A DNA stretch of 64,000 nt, from assembly GCF_017377655.1 (NCBI RefSeq), contig NZ_JAFREL010000070.1, positions 62,001 through 126,000 on the forward strand. Direction: 5' to 3'. Numbering within the stretch: position 1 is the first letter of the stretch; the number at the start of each line of letters is the position of its first letter. Shown in pieces: positions 43,050 to 53,045 of the stretch. The notes beneath the pieces are model-generated. The model did no database searches. It saw only the letters and a list, made by a program, of their open reading frames with translations, and was not told the origin of the DNA. Made by a program: the position numbers and the translations under genes. Source of the stretch: Candidatus Enterococcus ferrettii. Its GTDB lineage: Bacteria > Bacillota > Bacilli > Lactobacillales > Enterococcaceae.

Positions 43050-45791
43050 ATGATGGAACTCATCCTGGAAATTGTGGGCTATTTCTTAGCCGGACTAGCA
43101 ATTTGGTATGTGATGATCGGAAAGAAGGTACGTATAATGGAAAAGAATATTAAAAATATGTCGTTTGTGAACTATGAGCAAATGGCGAAAAGTACAGCTG
43201 AAACAATTATGGAATTATTTAAAACGCCCAGGAGAGGTCTGACAGAAGGACAGGCTGGCCTTTTAAGAGAAGAATACGGAAATAATAAGATTACCTACGG
43301 AAAAAAAACTCCCCTTATATTCGAAGTGTTTAAAGCGTATATTACACCATTTACACTCGTTTTAATTGCTTTAGGAATTGTATCATTTATAACCGAATAT
43401 GTATTAGCTGCGCCTGGAGAAAAAGACTTATTTGGTGTTAGTGTTATTGCTATCATGGTAATTATTAGCGGCAGTATGACGTTGATCCAATCAGTAAGAT
43501 CCAATCAAGCAGCTGAAAAATTAAAATCATTAGTCACAGTTACAGCGACTGTGAAAAGAAATAATCACTTTGTTGAAATTCCAATGGAAGACATTGTTTG
43601 TGGAGATGTGGTGAAGCTTTCTGCAGGGGATATGATCCCGGCAGATATCCGTTTAATCCATGCGAAGGATTTATTCATTTCTCAATCTGCACTGACTGGT
43701 GAAAGCTACCCTGTGGAGAAAACGGCTGGCCGAACAACTAATCATCATGATACAGAGACCAGCTATGAGAATTTGGTTTTTATGGGAAGCAATGTGATTA
43801 GTGGTACCGCAGAGGGTGTAGTTATTTCTACAGGGAATCGCACATTATTCGGACACGTTGCCCGAGACTTGGCAGCCAAACCAGTTAAAACCAGTTTTGA
43901 ATTAGGAATTCAAAAAACCTCCTTCCTGCTGATTAAATTTATGTCCTTAATGGCTCCAACTGTCATCATAATCAATGGATTAACTAAAGGTGATTGGATG
44001 GAAGCCTGTTTGTTTGGACTTTCGGTTGCCGTGGGATTGACTCCCGAAATGCTGCCAATGATTGTGACAACAAACTTGGTTAAGGGTGCTTCAGCAATGG
44101 CCAAAAAAGGAACGATTATTAAGAATTTAAATGCTATTCAAAATTTTGGTGCAATTGATGTTTTGTGTACGGATAAAACGGGAACACTAACTCAAGATAA
44201 AATTATTTTGGAATACCATCTTGATTGTGATGGTAAAGAAAATGATCGCGTATTGCGACATGCCTATTTAAACAGCTATTATCAAACTGGTTTAAAAAAT
44301 CTATTGGACATTGCCATTATTGATGCGTCAAAAGAAACACTTGAAACTGACAAAATTCAGTATCAAAAAGTGGATGAAATTCCTTTTGATTTCGAACGTC
44401 GCCGTATGAGCGTCGTGGTAGAAGATAATTTAGGGAAGACGCAAATGATTACCAAGGGTGCTATCGAAGAAATGCTGGCGATTTCCAGCTATGTGGATTT
44501 CCATAAAGAAGTTATTCCATTAACTGGAAAGATTCGCGAGGAGATTTTGGCAAAAGTAAAAGAACTGAACGAAGATGGATTGCGCGTATTAGGGGTTGCA
44601 CAAAAGACAAACCCTAGCGTAGTCGGCGAATTTTCAGTTAAGGATGAACAAGAGATGGTCTTGATTGGTTATCTAGCCTTTTTAGATCCGCCAAAGGAAA
44701 CGACTAAACAAGCACTGGAAGCGTTGAAGAAACATGGAGTAGGTGTTAAAGTACTTACCGGAGATAATGCGTTAGTGACCGAATCAGTCTGCAAACAAGT
44801 AGGTCTTTCTGCTGAAGTATTAATCAGCGGGGAAGAACTTGCCAAGCTTTCAGACGAAAATCTAGCGAGAGTAATTGAAGAATACAATATCTTTGTTAAA
44901 CTAAATCCACAGCAGAAAGCACGAATTACCCGTCTTTTGAGAGAAAATGGGCACACAGTTGGATTCTTAGGAGATGGGATAAACGATGCACCTGCAATGA
45001 AAGCTTCGGATGTCGGTATTTCCGTTGATACAGCAGTGGATATTGCCAAAGAATCTGCTGACGTCATTTTATTAGAAAAAGATTTAATGGTATTAGAACG
45101 TGGGATTGTAGCAGGTCGAGAAACCTTTGGGAATATTATGAAGTATATCAAAGCAACTGCCAGCTCAAATTTTGGGAACATGTTTTCAGTATTGGTCGCT
45201 AGTACTTTCCTGCCATTTTTACCAATGCTGCCATTGCAATTGCTGATTCTTAACTTAATTTATGATGTTTCTTGCATGTCGATTCCTTGGGATCGGATGG
45301 ACAAAGAATATTTGGATGAACCAAAACGTTGGGAAGCTTCAAGCATTGGGAAATTTATGGTTTGGCTAGGACCAACGAGTTCTGTTTTTGACATTACTAC
45401 CTATCTGCTGTTGTACTTCTTTATTTGTCCAGCAGTGGTTGGCGGAAGCTATCATAGCTTATCTCCAGAGCAGCAGGTTGCTTTCATAGCTTTATTCAAT
45501 GCTGGTTGGTTTGTTGAATCACTATGGACTCAAACCTTAGTTTTGCATGCTTTACGGACCCCAAAAGTACCATTTTTACAAAGCAGAGCATCCTTTATTT
45601 TAACTACTGTAACAGGTTTTGGGATTGCTGTGGGCTCGATCCTGCCGGCTACTAGCTTGGGACGCAGTTTCGGTCTTAGTGCTTTACCAGCCAACTACTG
45701 GCTATGGTTAATGGTAACGATTGTTTGCTATTTGTTGCTGGTCACAGTGATCAAGCATATCTACATGAATAAATACCAAGAACTATTATAA
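43050..45791 (+). CDS. mgtA: Magnesium-importing P-type ATPase MgtA
   Basis: Imports Mg2+ at the cost of ATP. The 913-residue P3B-type ATPase has the actuator motif [10 protein letters not shown], the phosphorylated Asp375 in [12 protein letters not shown], the nucleotide region [10 protein letters not shown], and the hinge [18 protein letters not shown]. Ten membrane helices are expected; the pair with [19 protein letters not shown] is typical of MgtA/MgtB. ATG 43050 has GGAGGTGAAAC upstream. An M-box riboswitch lies 0.7 kb upstream, across a GNAT gene. Confidence 0.97.
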   Translation: MMELILEIVGYFLAGLAIWYVMIGKKVRIMEKNIKNMSFVNYEQMAKSTAETIMELFKTPRRGLTEGQAGLLREEYGNNKITYGKKTPLIFEVFKAYITPFTLVLIALGIVSFITEYVLAAPGEKDLFGVSVIAIMVIISGSMTLIQSVRSNQAAEKLKSLVTVTATVKRNNHFVEIPMEDIVCGDVVKLSAGDMIPADIRLIHAKDLFISQSALTGESYPVEKTAGRTTNHHDTETSYENLVFMGSNVISGTAEGVVISTGNRTLFGHVARDLAAKPVKTSFELGIQKTSFLLIKFMSLMAPTVIIINGLTKGDWMEACLFGLSVAVGLTPEMLPMIVTTNLVKGASAMAKKGTIIKNLNAIQNFGAIDVLCTDKTGTLTQDKIILEYHLDCDGKENDRVLRHAYLNSYYQTGLKNLLDIAIIDASKETLETDKIQYQKVDEIPFDFERRRMSVVVEDNLGKTQMITKGAIEEMLAISSYVDFHKEVIPLTGKIREEILAKVKELNEDGLRVLGVAQKTNPSVVGEFSVKDEQEMVLIGYLAFLDPPKETTKQALEALKKHGVGVKVLTGDNALVTESVCKQVGLSAEVLISGEELAKLSDENLARVIEEYNIFVKLNPQQKARITRLLRENGHTVGFLGDGINDAPAMKASDVGISVDTAVDIAKESADVILLEKDLMVLERGIVAGRETFGNIMKYIKATASSNFGNMFSVLVASTFLPFLPMLPLQLLILNLIYDVSCMSIPWDRMDKEYLDEPKRWEASSIGKFMVWLGPTSSVFDITTYLLLYFFICPAVVGGSYHSLSPEQQVAFIALFNAGWFVESLWTQTLVLHALRTPKVPFLQSRASFILTTVTGFGIAVGSILPATSLGRSFGLSALPANYWLWLMVTIVCYLLLVTVIKHIYMNKYQELL

Positions 45792-45798
45792 TAGAAGA

Positions 45799-45833
45799 AA
45801 CACGAATCAGCGGGCAGCTGATTCGTGTTTTTT
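45799..45833 (+). terminator. mgtA terminator
   Basis: AACACGAATCAGC and GCTGATTCGTGTT form a 13-bp stem and the T-run continues to six T. Confidence 0.9.
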
Positions 45834-45937
45834 GACTTAGAAAGTCGTTGATATAAAAGGAATCTGTAAATAGTATTATTTTAGAAAAACCAGGTGTAGT
45901 CTAAATGGTTACTTAATGGTTACTTAGCAGTAGTTGA

Positions 45938-46987
45938 TTAGTGGACCTGTTTTTTTCTTAAGCCGATAAAAGCGGCAGCAGCAACTAGTAAAATTCCCGC
46001 AATGGTTAAGAAAATTGTTTTTTGTTCCCCAGTTTTTGGGTACTGTTTTTGTGCAGTAGCTTGCTGATCTACTGTTTGTTCAGCTTTTGTAGGTGTTTCT
46101 TTGTTCTGATTAACATTGGTTGCTACATTAGTTGGATGGTCATTTTTTCTAGGCCCATTGTCAATAGGTGCGTTGCCTATCGAAGAAGATTGAATCCAGT
46201 TAACCACTCCGGAGAATAGATTGCCGTTTATAGCGGCAATTTTATCTTGAACTGGGGCAAGATGATTGAGGATATGGATCAGTTCTTCTTTTGAAAGATG
46301 ACTAAGTTCAATAAAACCATTTCCTTTAGGATAAAGAGCCTGAATATAATTGTACAATGGATCAATATTTTGAATGAGTTCATCTGTGGTCTTATACTGA
46401 CTAGGATTAAAAGCCAAAGCTTTTTCGGCGTCTGCTGCAGAAATCACATTATCTTTGTAAGCTTTACGTAATACTCTTACGTAGCTGCCAAAATCCATAC
46501 CAGTAATATCATAATTATAACGTTCAAAAATTTTCCATGCAGTTGTTAACTGTTGATCTGTATAGCTGTCCAATTCAACTTGGCTAATTCCATAGGCTGT
46601 ATCTTTCAATTGATCTCGGATAACTGCGGGAGTATACTCTTTGTTCTCCTCTTCTTTACCTGTTTCAGAATCCTTCGTTTCTTCCTTGACTGGTTCATCA
46701 GATTCTTTCGTTTCTGATGATTGAGTAGTGGACTCTTTTGTTTCAACGTTCTCTTTTTTCTCAAGGTCAGTTGTAGAAGAATGGGTTGTTTTATCCTGTT
46801 CATCTGAATCAGCTGTATTACTGTCAATTGTTGAACCAGAATCAATCACTTCTTCCGCTGCAGGAACACTTTCAATAGTTTGTTCTTGGGTAGATATAGT
46901 TGCATTAGGGACGGACTCGGTAGTTTCAGCGAACGCTGCAATTGGGAAGGTTAATACCAACAAACTGAACAAAACAACTTTTTTCAT
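45938..46987 (-). CDS. Sortase-anchored surface protein with YPKTG signal
   Basis: The 349-residue precursor has a signal peptide (MKKVVLFSLLVLTFPIAAFA, cleavage likely before ETTE). A Ser/Thr/Glu/Lys-rich low-complexity stretch (about 20-125) follows, then an apparently folded helical region (about 130-275), a Thr/Gln-rich spacer and a cell-wall sorting signal. The sorting motif is YPKTGE instead of LPXTG, followed by a hydrophobic helix and RKKQVH. ATG 46987 has AAGGAG upstream. I do not recognise the middle domain; adhesion is only a guess. A monocistronic gene. Confidence 0.85.
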   Translation of the reverse strand: MKKVVLFSLLVLTFPIAAFAETTESVPNATISTQEQTIESVPAAEEVIDSGSTIDSNTADSDEQDKTTHSSTTDLEKKENVETKESTTQSSETKESDEPVKEETKDSETGKEEENKEYTPAVIRDQLKDTAYGISQVELDSYTDQQLTTAWKIFERYNYDITGMDFGSYVRVLRKAYKDNVISAADAEKALAFNPSQYKTTDELIQNIDPLYNYIQALYPKGNGFIELSHLSKEELIHILNHLAPVQDKIAAINGNLFSGVVNWIQSSSIGNAPIDNGPRKNDHPTNVATNVNQNKETPTKAEQTVDQQATAQKQYPKTGEQKTIFLTIAGILLVAAAAFIGLRKKQVH

Positions 46988-47020
46988 CTCAATCACTCCT
47001 TGTAATCTTTCTGTAATATT

Positions 47021-47048
47021 ATTGTAACACAAGAAATCTTTTTGTAAA
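47021..47048 (-). promoter_or_regulatory. Promoter of the surface protein gene
   Basis: On the minus strand, -35 TTTACA (47048-47043) and -10 TACAAT (47026-47021) are 16 bp apart, with TG two bases before the -10. It is about 34 bp upstream of the start codon. Confidence 0.65.
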
Positions 47049-47237
47049 GTAATATCTTGTCCTTTTTTCGAAATTTTTTTGTTGGCTAGCTTTTTTTCAA
47101 TTATTCGCTGTGAAAGAGAAGTGTTTAGTGCAGTAGACCTTACAATTTAATTTTTTAAAATGTAGATGAAGTGGAAGAGAGGACGGGAATTTGGAAAAGT
47201 AAAATGACCCTTAAACAGAATGAGAGTTAGTCGACAT

Positions 47238-47282
47238 AAAAAAAGGAAGCACAAATCTTTTAAAGACTTGTGTTTCCTTTTA
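47238..47282 (-). terminator. degV terminator
   Basis: On the minus strand, AAAGGAAACACAAGTCTTT and AAAGATTTGTGCTTCCTTT pair with two mismatches, and the T-run continues. Confidence 0.85.
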
Positions 47283-47292
47283 ATCGTTAATT

Positions 47293-48150
47293 TTAATCCA
47301 AAATCTGAACTGCAACGCCTAAAGTGTTAGGTCCTGTGTGTACAGACAAGGCCGGCGAAATCGGTCCAAAATAAATATTTTCCACCTTTGGAAAGGTTTC
47401 TTTTAGACGGTTTTTCATCTTAATCGCATTTTCCATCGCATCAGCATGAGCTACCGCCAAATTAAATCGATTGTGACCATTGAGCAAATCTCCAACAATT
47501 TGGATCGTTTTATCAAAGCTTTTATTGAGACCGCGAATTTTTGCCACTGTATAGTAGATACCTTCCTCATTACAGGAAATTATTGGCTTTAATTTCAAGG
47601 CGCTTCCTAACAAGGAGGCAACTAATCCAATTCGTCCGCCACGCTGTAAATATTCCAATGTATCCACATTAAAAAAAACTTTAGTCTTAGGTAAACAGGC
47701 TTCAACACCAGCGATAACTTCATTAAACGATTTTCCTTGTTTAACTAATTCAGCGGCTAGAATGACGGAGAAGCCGGCAGCAATTCCAATGTTTTTGGTA
47801 TCAATCCCATGAAAAGTTAGGCCTGTGTAATCTTCAGACAACAATCGCAACGCATTGAAGGTTCCGCTTAATCCGCTGGAAATAGTAATGATGACTACAT
47901 GTGTAAAACCTTGATCCTTGATTTCATCAAAAACTTTTATGATCATTTCACCATTTGGTAACGAAGTTTTTGGTAATTCTTCTTTTAGAAGAGGGAAAAT
48001 ATTATCTGAGCTAACTTCCAAACGGTCTAGTAATTCCTTATCCTTAAAGATAATACGCAATGGAACCATAAAAATCGGTGAGTTGTCTACCACTTCTTGA
48101 GGCGTATCTGTTCCAGAGTCTACTAAAATTGCAATTTTTTCTTTAGTCAT
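47293..48150 (-). CDS. DegV-family fatty-acid-binding protein
   Basis: DegV/FakB-type proteins hold fatty acids for phosphorylation by FakA. The 285-residue protein has IAILVDSGTDTPQEVV at the start, TSLPNGEMIIKVFDEI, and the central VVIITISSGLSGTFNAL lipid-binding segment. GPISPALSVHTGPNTLGVAV closes it. ATG 48150 has GGAG 7 nt upstream and overlaps the end of the DUF1836 gene. No fakA gene is in the window. Confidence 0.92.
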   Translation of the reverse strand: MTKEKIAILVDSGTDTPQEVVDNSPIFMVPLRIIFKDKELLDRLEVSSDNIFPLLKEELPKTSLPNGEMIIKVFDEIKDQGFTHVVIITISSGLSGTFNALRLLSEDYTGLTFHGIDTKNIGIAAGFSVILAAELVKQGKSFNEVIAGVEACLPKTKVFFNVDTLEYLQRGGRIGLVASLLGSALKLKPIISCNEEGIYYTVAKIRGLNKSFDKTIQIVGDLLNGHNRFNLAVAHADAMENAIKMKNRLKETFPKVENIYFGPISPALSVHTGPNTLGVAVQILD

Positions 48151-48682
48151 CCGTTTTCTCCAATTCAATAATTTTTTCTACCAGCAACTTACTCGCAAAT
48201 GAGGCCGCGGCATTTTCTACCGCTAAGTATCGATAATCTGATTGTCTGACGAGCGTCGGGTCATTTTCTTCAGCTAAAACTAAGCCGGCAACATATCTCA
48301 GAGATTCTTCTTGTATTTGACAGAAATTATTATAGGCTTGTTTTGGTTCATCAATGGCTAATTGCATGACGATTAGTTCTTTAATATCTGTAATTGTTAG
48401 GACCTGTTTGATCAAGGTAATGGCAATTAAATAAGCCAAATGATTTTTGTTGTAGCGCTTTTTAAGTGGTGGCGGTACCAATTTATGTTTTACATAGTTA
48501 TTCACCATAGCACTGGAAAGTAGATGGTGCTTTTCTGGTTCAATGATAGGTGATAAGTAACGGTCGATTAAGGTGATTACTTGATCCATGTACAGCTCTA
48601 ACTCGGGGAGTTCTTCCCAACGAGGTAAACGAACTTCTTTTAGTGCTGCGGACCATTGCTTTAATTCTTCATTTGCTTCCAT
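48143..48682 (-). CDS. DUF1836-family protein
   Basis: The 179-residue cytosolic protein has the DUF1836 pattern LPRWEELPELELYMDQVI, the segment SSAMVNNYVKHKLVPPPLK with a MerR-like look, and YNKNHLAYLIAITLIKQVL. The family sits beside degV genes in Firmicutes; its function is unknown and DNA binding is only suggested. ATG 48682 has GGGAGCAAAGCCTAG upstream. It overlaps degV by 8 bp. Confidence 0.85.
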   Translation of the reverse strand: MEANEELKQWSAALKEVRLPRWEELPELELYMDQVITLIDRYLSPIIEPEKHHLLSSAMVNNYVKHKLVPPPLKKRYNKNHLAYLIAITLIKQVLTITDIKELIVMQLAIDEPKQAYNNFCQIQEESLRYVAGLVLAEENDPTLVRQSDYRYLAVENAAASFASKLLVEKIIELEKTDD

Positions 48683-48846
48683 CTAGGCTTTGCTCCCTTC
48701 TAAATTTATTTTAACAAAATCAATAAGATTATACAATATGGTTATCAAAACTAGGTTGAATTATCACATGAATATTTCATAATTTTTTTCTTCTTTCTTC
48801 TTGCAATTTTAAATCACCAATGCTAACATATTGAAGTAGCTTATTT

Positions 48847-48919
<73 letters not shown>

Positions 48920-48936
48920 TTGGGTGCCAAACCCAC

Positions 48937-48999
48937 GAGAATGGTATTCTGTCGGCGTCTTTGGACGTTTAGAAGATGGAGTACGCATTCTCTTTTTTT
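48937..48999 (+). terminator. Terminator after tRNA-Lys
   Basis: GAGAATGGTA (from 48937) and TACGCATTCTC (ending 48992) can close a long hairpin, followed by seven T. Confidence 0.6.
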
Positions 49000-49137
49000 G
49001 TTTTAGAAGTATGGTATGGTTGTTTTGTCTCCTTTTAATTTCTTAGTAGAAGATAGACTCTTAGGTCACAATGAGCTTTGAAGCTTTTCATGGTTTCGTA
49101 AAAGTTTGACAAGAAAAAGCCTGAGAACCTTGAGAGG

Positions 49138-49166
49138 GTGAAACACTCTTCGAAATAAGGTATAAT
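49138..49166 (+). promoter_or_regulatory. walR operon promoter
   Basis: The -10 TATAAT (49161-49166) is perfect; the -35 GTGAAA (49138-49143) is weak, with a 17-bp spacer. A TTGACA at 49106-49111 is too far away to serve this -10. Confidence 0.55.
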
Positions 49167-49210
49167 GGAGAAGCATATAATTTAGATGAAAAAGTTTGAG
49201 GTGACTCTTA

Positions 49211-49915
49211 GTGAAGAAAATTTTAGTTGTAGATGATGAAAAGCCGATTTCTGATATCGTTAAATTTAACCTAACGAAAGAAGGATATGAGGTGTTTACC
49301 GCTTATGATGGCGAAGAAGCAATTGAGAAGGTTGAAGAAGTCCAACCGGATTTGATTTTGCTTGATTTAATGTTGCCAAAAAAAGATGGTTTAGAAGTGG
49401 CTCGTGAGGTTCGTAAAACTCATGATATGCCAATTATTATGGTAACCGCAAAAGACTCTGAAATTGATAAGGTTTTAGGGCTTGAGTTAGGTGCAGATGA
49501 TTATGTTACGAAACCTTTCTCTAATCGTGAGCTTGTCGCACGAGTGAAGGCCAACCTGCGCCGAGGCGGCCAAGCACCTAAAGAAGAAGACGATACAACA
49601 CAAGGAGATTTAACTATTGGTGATCTAACCATCCATCCGGATGCCTATATGGTAACCAAACGCGGAGGAACGATTGAATTGACCCACCGCGAATTTGAAT
49701 TGCTGCATTATTTAGCTAAACATATTGGTCAAGTAATGACTCGTGAACATTTATTGCAAACGGTTTGGGGCTATGACTATTTTGGCGATGTGCGTACTGT
49801 GGATGTAACTGTTCGTCGCTTGAGAGAAAAGATTGAAGATAACCCTAGTCATCCAAACTATTTAGTGACTAGAAGAGGTGTAGGTTATTACCTGCGCAAC
49901 CCTGAACAGGAGTAA
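49211..49915 (+). CDS. walR: Essential response regulator WalR (YycF)
   Basis: Controls cell-wall hydrolase and wall-homeostasis genes. The 234-residue protein has the receiver with acidic pair LVVDDEKP, the phospho-acceptor Asp52 in [12 protein letters not shown], and Lys in [13 protein letters not shown]. The OmpR-type DNA-binding domain has [14 protein letters not shown]. It starts at GTG 49211 with GAGGTGA upstream. The order walR-walK-yycH-yycI-yycJ identifies it clearly. Confidence 0.97.
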   Translation: MKKILVVDDEKPISDIVKFNLTKEGYEVFTAYDGEEAIEKVEEVQPDLILLDLMLPKKDGLEVAREVRKTHDMPIIMVTAKDSEIDKVLGLELGADDYVTKPFSNRELVARVKANLRRGGQAPKEEDDTTQGDLTIGDLTIHPDAYMVTKRGGTIELTHREFELLHYLAKHIGQVMTREHLLQTVWGYDYFGDVRTVDVTVRRLREKIEDNPSHPNYLVTRRGVGYYLRNPEQE

Positions 49916-49923
49916 TGAACTAA

Positions 49924-51747
49924 ATGAAAAATAAAGTCCGTTTTTTTCAATCAGTAAATTTCAAGATTGCTTTTTCATTTATCTTGATTCTATTGATTTC
50001 GATTGAAATTATTGGGGCATACTTTATTCGTGGATTAGAAAAAGAAACAGTCAATAACTTTACGAAAGATATGAATCAGCGGGTCTCTTATTTGGCGAAC
50101 TCATTAGGGACTACAATGTCTCAAGGTTCGGATAACAATGCTCTGCAACGTTTATTGGAAAACAATAATGCTTCTGATATTCAGGAGATGTGGATTGTTG
50201 ATGATAAGGGAATTGTACTGGCAACTAACGACGTAGGCCGCAAAGATTCTATCGTAGGGAAAAAGAACGAATACAGCGATATTGACGACTTAACTATGAA
50301 GCAATTTGTTGCACTCGATGATAATAATAAACGGGTATATATTAATGTTCAACCAATTCAGTCCCCGACAGGCGATTCAGCCGTGCTGGGGGCTCTTTAT
50401 GTTAAAAGTAACATTGAACAGAAGTATACCGAAATCAGCGATACAGCAATCATTTTTTTCACCGCCTCCTTAATCGCGGGCGTTATTTCAATGGTTGTTG
50501 CTTTGCTAGTTGCCCGTTCCATCACCAAGCCGATTGAGGAAATGCGGCAGCAGGCTATAAAGATTGCTCAAGGAGATTACTCTGATAAAGTTGAGGTCCA
50601 TGGGCATGACGAACTGAGTCAGCTTGCGGAAACCTTCAATAAGTTGTCTGACCGGATCGAGGACGCTCAAGATACAATGGAGGCTGAACGGAATCGTTTG
50701 GACAGCGTTTTGACCCACATGACAGATGGTGTAATTGCAACGGATCGTCGTGGGAAGGTCATTACTATTAATGAGATGGCTTTGTCACTGCTAGATGTCA
50801 AAAATGAAGATGCAATCGGTGAGTCAATTTTGACCCTTTTAGACTTAGAGGAAGAATATACCTTGCGTAAGTTGTTGGAAGCGCAGGAAGAATTACTATT
50901 GGACCGCTCGAAATCGGATCAAGAAGAAGATCGGATGATTTTGAGAGCGGACTTCGCTATGATTCGTCGTGAGTCCGGATTTATCAGTGGGTTAGTTGTT
51001 GTATTGCACGATGTAACTGAACAAGAAAAAACTGCTGAAGAACGTCGACAATTCGTTTCTAACGTGTCACATGAACTACGTACACCATTAACAAGTGTAC
51101 GCAGTTACTTAGAGGCGCTTGATGAAGGTGCCTGGGAAGATAAAGAGGTTGCTCCAGAATTTATTCAGGTAACTTTAGGTGAAACGGATCGCATGATACG
51201 AATGATTAATGACCTGTTAAACTTGTCTAGAATGGATTCGGGTAATCAGCAGCTGGATTTAGAGTTTGTTAATTTCAATGAACTAGCAGATTATGTGTTA
51301 GATCGCTTTGATATGATGGTTAATAATCAGAACAAAAAATATACGATTGTTCGAGATTTTACAGAGCGTGATTTATGGGTAGAGGTTGATACTGATAAAA
51401 TTATGCAAGTGATTGATAATATCATGAACAATGCTATCAAATATTCACCAGATGGCGGAAAGATTACGGTCCACCTGCTGGAGACCCATAATAATGTGGT
51501 ACTAAGTGTTACAGATGAAGGCTTAGGAATTCCGAAAAAAGATTTGGAAAAAGTCTTTGAACGATTCTATCGTGTGGACAAGGCGCGGGCCCGGAAACAA
51601 GGTGGAACGGGACTAGGATTGGCTATATCTAAAGAAGTAATTAAAGCCCATAAAGGAACCATTTGGGTCGATAGTATTGAGGGCAAAGGTTCAACCTTCT
51701 CCTTCTCCCTACCTTATGAACCGTACGAGGAGGATTGGTGGGAATGA
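49924..51747 (+). CDS. walK: Essential sensor kinase WalK (YycG)
   Basis: The 607-residue kinase has two membrane helices (about 14-33 and 176-198) around an extracytoplasmic PAS-like sensor. These are followed by HAMP, a cytoplasmic PAS domain (about 255-365), HisKA with His383 in SNVSHELRTPLTSVRSYLE, and HATPase motifs NAIKYSPDGG, DEGLGIPK and GGTGLGLAI. Phosphorylates WalR; YycH and YycI restrain or tune it. ATG 49924 follows the walR stop by 8 bp. Confidence 0.97.
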   Translation: MKNKVRFFQSVNFKIAFSFILILLISIEIIGAYFIRGLEKETVNNFTKDMNQRVSYLANSLGTTMSQGSDNNALQRLLENNNASDIQEMWIVDDKGIVLATNDVGRKDSIVGKKNEYSDIDDLTMKQFVALDDNNKRVYINVQPIQSPTGDSAVLGALYVKSNIEQKYTEISDTAIIFFTASLIAGVISMVVALLVARSITKPIEEMRQQAIKIAQGDYSDKVEVHGHDELSQLAETFNKLSDRIEDAQDTMEAERNRLDSVLTHMTDGVIATDRRGKVITINEMALSLLDVKNEDAIGESILTLLDLEEEYTLRKLLEAQEELLLDRSKSDQEEDRMILRADFAMIRRESGFISGLVVVLHDVTEQEKTAEERRQFVSNVSHELRTPLTSVRSYLEALDEGAWEDKEVAPEFIQVTLGETDRMIRMINDLLNLSRMDSGNQQLDLEFVNFNELADYVLDRFDMMVNNQNKKYTIVRDFTERDLWVEVDTDKIMQVIDNIMNNAIKYSPDGGKITVHLLETHNNVVLSVTDEGLGIPKKDLEKVFERFYRVDKARARKQGGTGLGLAISKEVIKAHKGTIWVDSIEGKGSTFSFSLPYEPYEEDWWE

Positions 51748-53045
51748 GATTTTCTGAAAAAGTTATGCGTGGACTTCTGATTTGCCTGATTTTACTAAGC
51801 TTATTTTTCACCTATTCTATTTGGGTGAGCCCAGCTGGTAGAACTCCTGATGTTAATTCCAATACACAGGTAGTTAATAATGAACAAAACTATACCAAAG
51901 CAACCGATGCGTTTTTACCTTTAAGAGGCATTTGGGATTTAGATGGAAAACATTTCCAAACAAATAGTGAGAATCTATTGGCTACGCTTCAAGCTCGGTT
52001 GACTGAGAGTAACTATGGACAATTAGAAATTGTTGCCAATACGGAAGAGGAAATTGCAAATTATTACCAATTGGCGAATGGTGTTGAACTAAATTATGAG
52101 GGGCCTTTTTCATTAGCTGAATATGTTAAAGTTTTCGATATTCCCTTAAATTTAAATGGGCTTGATGACGAAGAAAGTATTCTTTTCGGCAAAATTCAGT
52201 TAGACTTCGATCGACAAAAAATTCGGTTTTTAAATTATCAAAAACACATTGTTTACGAAGCCTCTATTTCAACTGATTTTGATAAAATCGAAGCAATTTA
52301 TCGAGAAAACGAAGAACGCTTTTTAGCAATGACGCCAGAGAATCAATTGGTGCCACGTTTATTGCAAACTGAAGGAAATGTCCACCTGAAAAAGTACAGT
52401 TATATTTTGACGACACAATCCTATTCATTATTCCGGAACGCCTTTTTTCAAGATCCAGAACAGGCTAAAGGAGAAGAGGAGGAAGATAAATCGCGTTCTT
52501 TCGTTAGTGGACATGAAGAGTTAACCATGAATGAAGTTGATCGATTAGTAAGTTTTTCAGGAGAGTTACCTGAGGAGTTAAAGGATCAAAGCCTATATAC
52601 TCAGACTTTCAGTTATGTTAGTCGCTTGGGTACTGCGGTTGGAAATCTACGGTATTTTGACCGACAAAACAATCAGGTAAACTATCGGATCTTTGTGGAA
52701 GGCTATCCCATTTTCAGTCAGACCTCTAAAGGGAAAATGAGCGTCAATATTGAACCTAATAACCAATCCAATCAGGTCAAAATCCAAACCAGTATGGACA
52801 CTGTTCAGGTACCCATACCTGCAGAAGAAGAGGTTGAATTACCAAGTTCTACCACAATAGCGGAAACTTTATCCTACGGTGGATACGATCTTAATTTAGT
52901 GCAAAGCTATATTATTGGCTATAACTGGCAAGATGTGGATAGTGTCGGTCGAGTAGTAGCTTTAACTCCAGAATGGTATATAAAATACGATAATAAGTGG
53001 TATACACTGGTGAACGGAAACTTAGTAGAAACGGAGGCGAACTAA
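51744..53045 (+). CDS. yycH: WalK regulator YycH (WalH)
   Basis: The 433-residue protein is anchored by one N-terminal helix (about 9-26), with the rest outside the cell, matching YycH in length and position. Its family forms a membrane complex with YycI and WalK. Signature parts include TYSIWVSPAGRTPD and, near the end, LSYGGYDLNLVQSYIIGYNW. ATG 51744 overlaps the walK stop (ATGA), with AGGAGG upstream. Sequence is poorly conserved in the family, so the call leans on context. Confidence 0.9.
   Translation: MRFSEKVMRGLLICLILLSLFFTYSIWVSPAGRTPDVNSNTQVVNNEQNYTKATDAFLPLRGIWDLDGKHFQTNSENLLATLQARLTESNYGQLEIVANTEEEIANYYQLANGVELNYEGPFSLAEYVKVFDIPLNLNGLDDEESILFGKIQLDFDRQKIRFLNYQKHIVYEASISTDFDKIEAIYRENEERFLAMTPENQLVPRLLQTEGNVHLKKYSYILTTQSYSLFRNAFFQDPEQAKGEEEEDKSRSFVSGHEELTMNEVDRLVSFSGELPEELKDQSLYTQTFSYVSRLGTAVGNLRYFDRQNNQVNYRIFVEGYPIFSQTSKGKMSVNIEPNNQSNQVKIQTSMDTVQVPIPAEEEVELPSSTTIAETLSYGGYDLNLVQSYIIGYNWQDVDSVGRVVALTPEWYIKYDNKWYTLVNGNLVETEAN

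Noticed and set aside
45905..45930. Short direct repeat ATGGTTACTTA before the surface protein end
   Set aside because: Two short copies only; no array, spacer pattern or other sign of a repeat element.
49106..49111. TTGACA as -35 for walR
   Set aside because: It is 49 bp from the perfect TATAAT at 49161, far too long for a functional pair.
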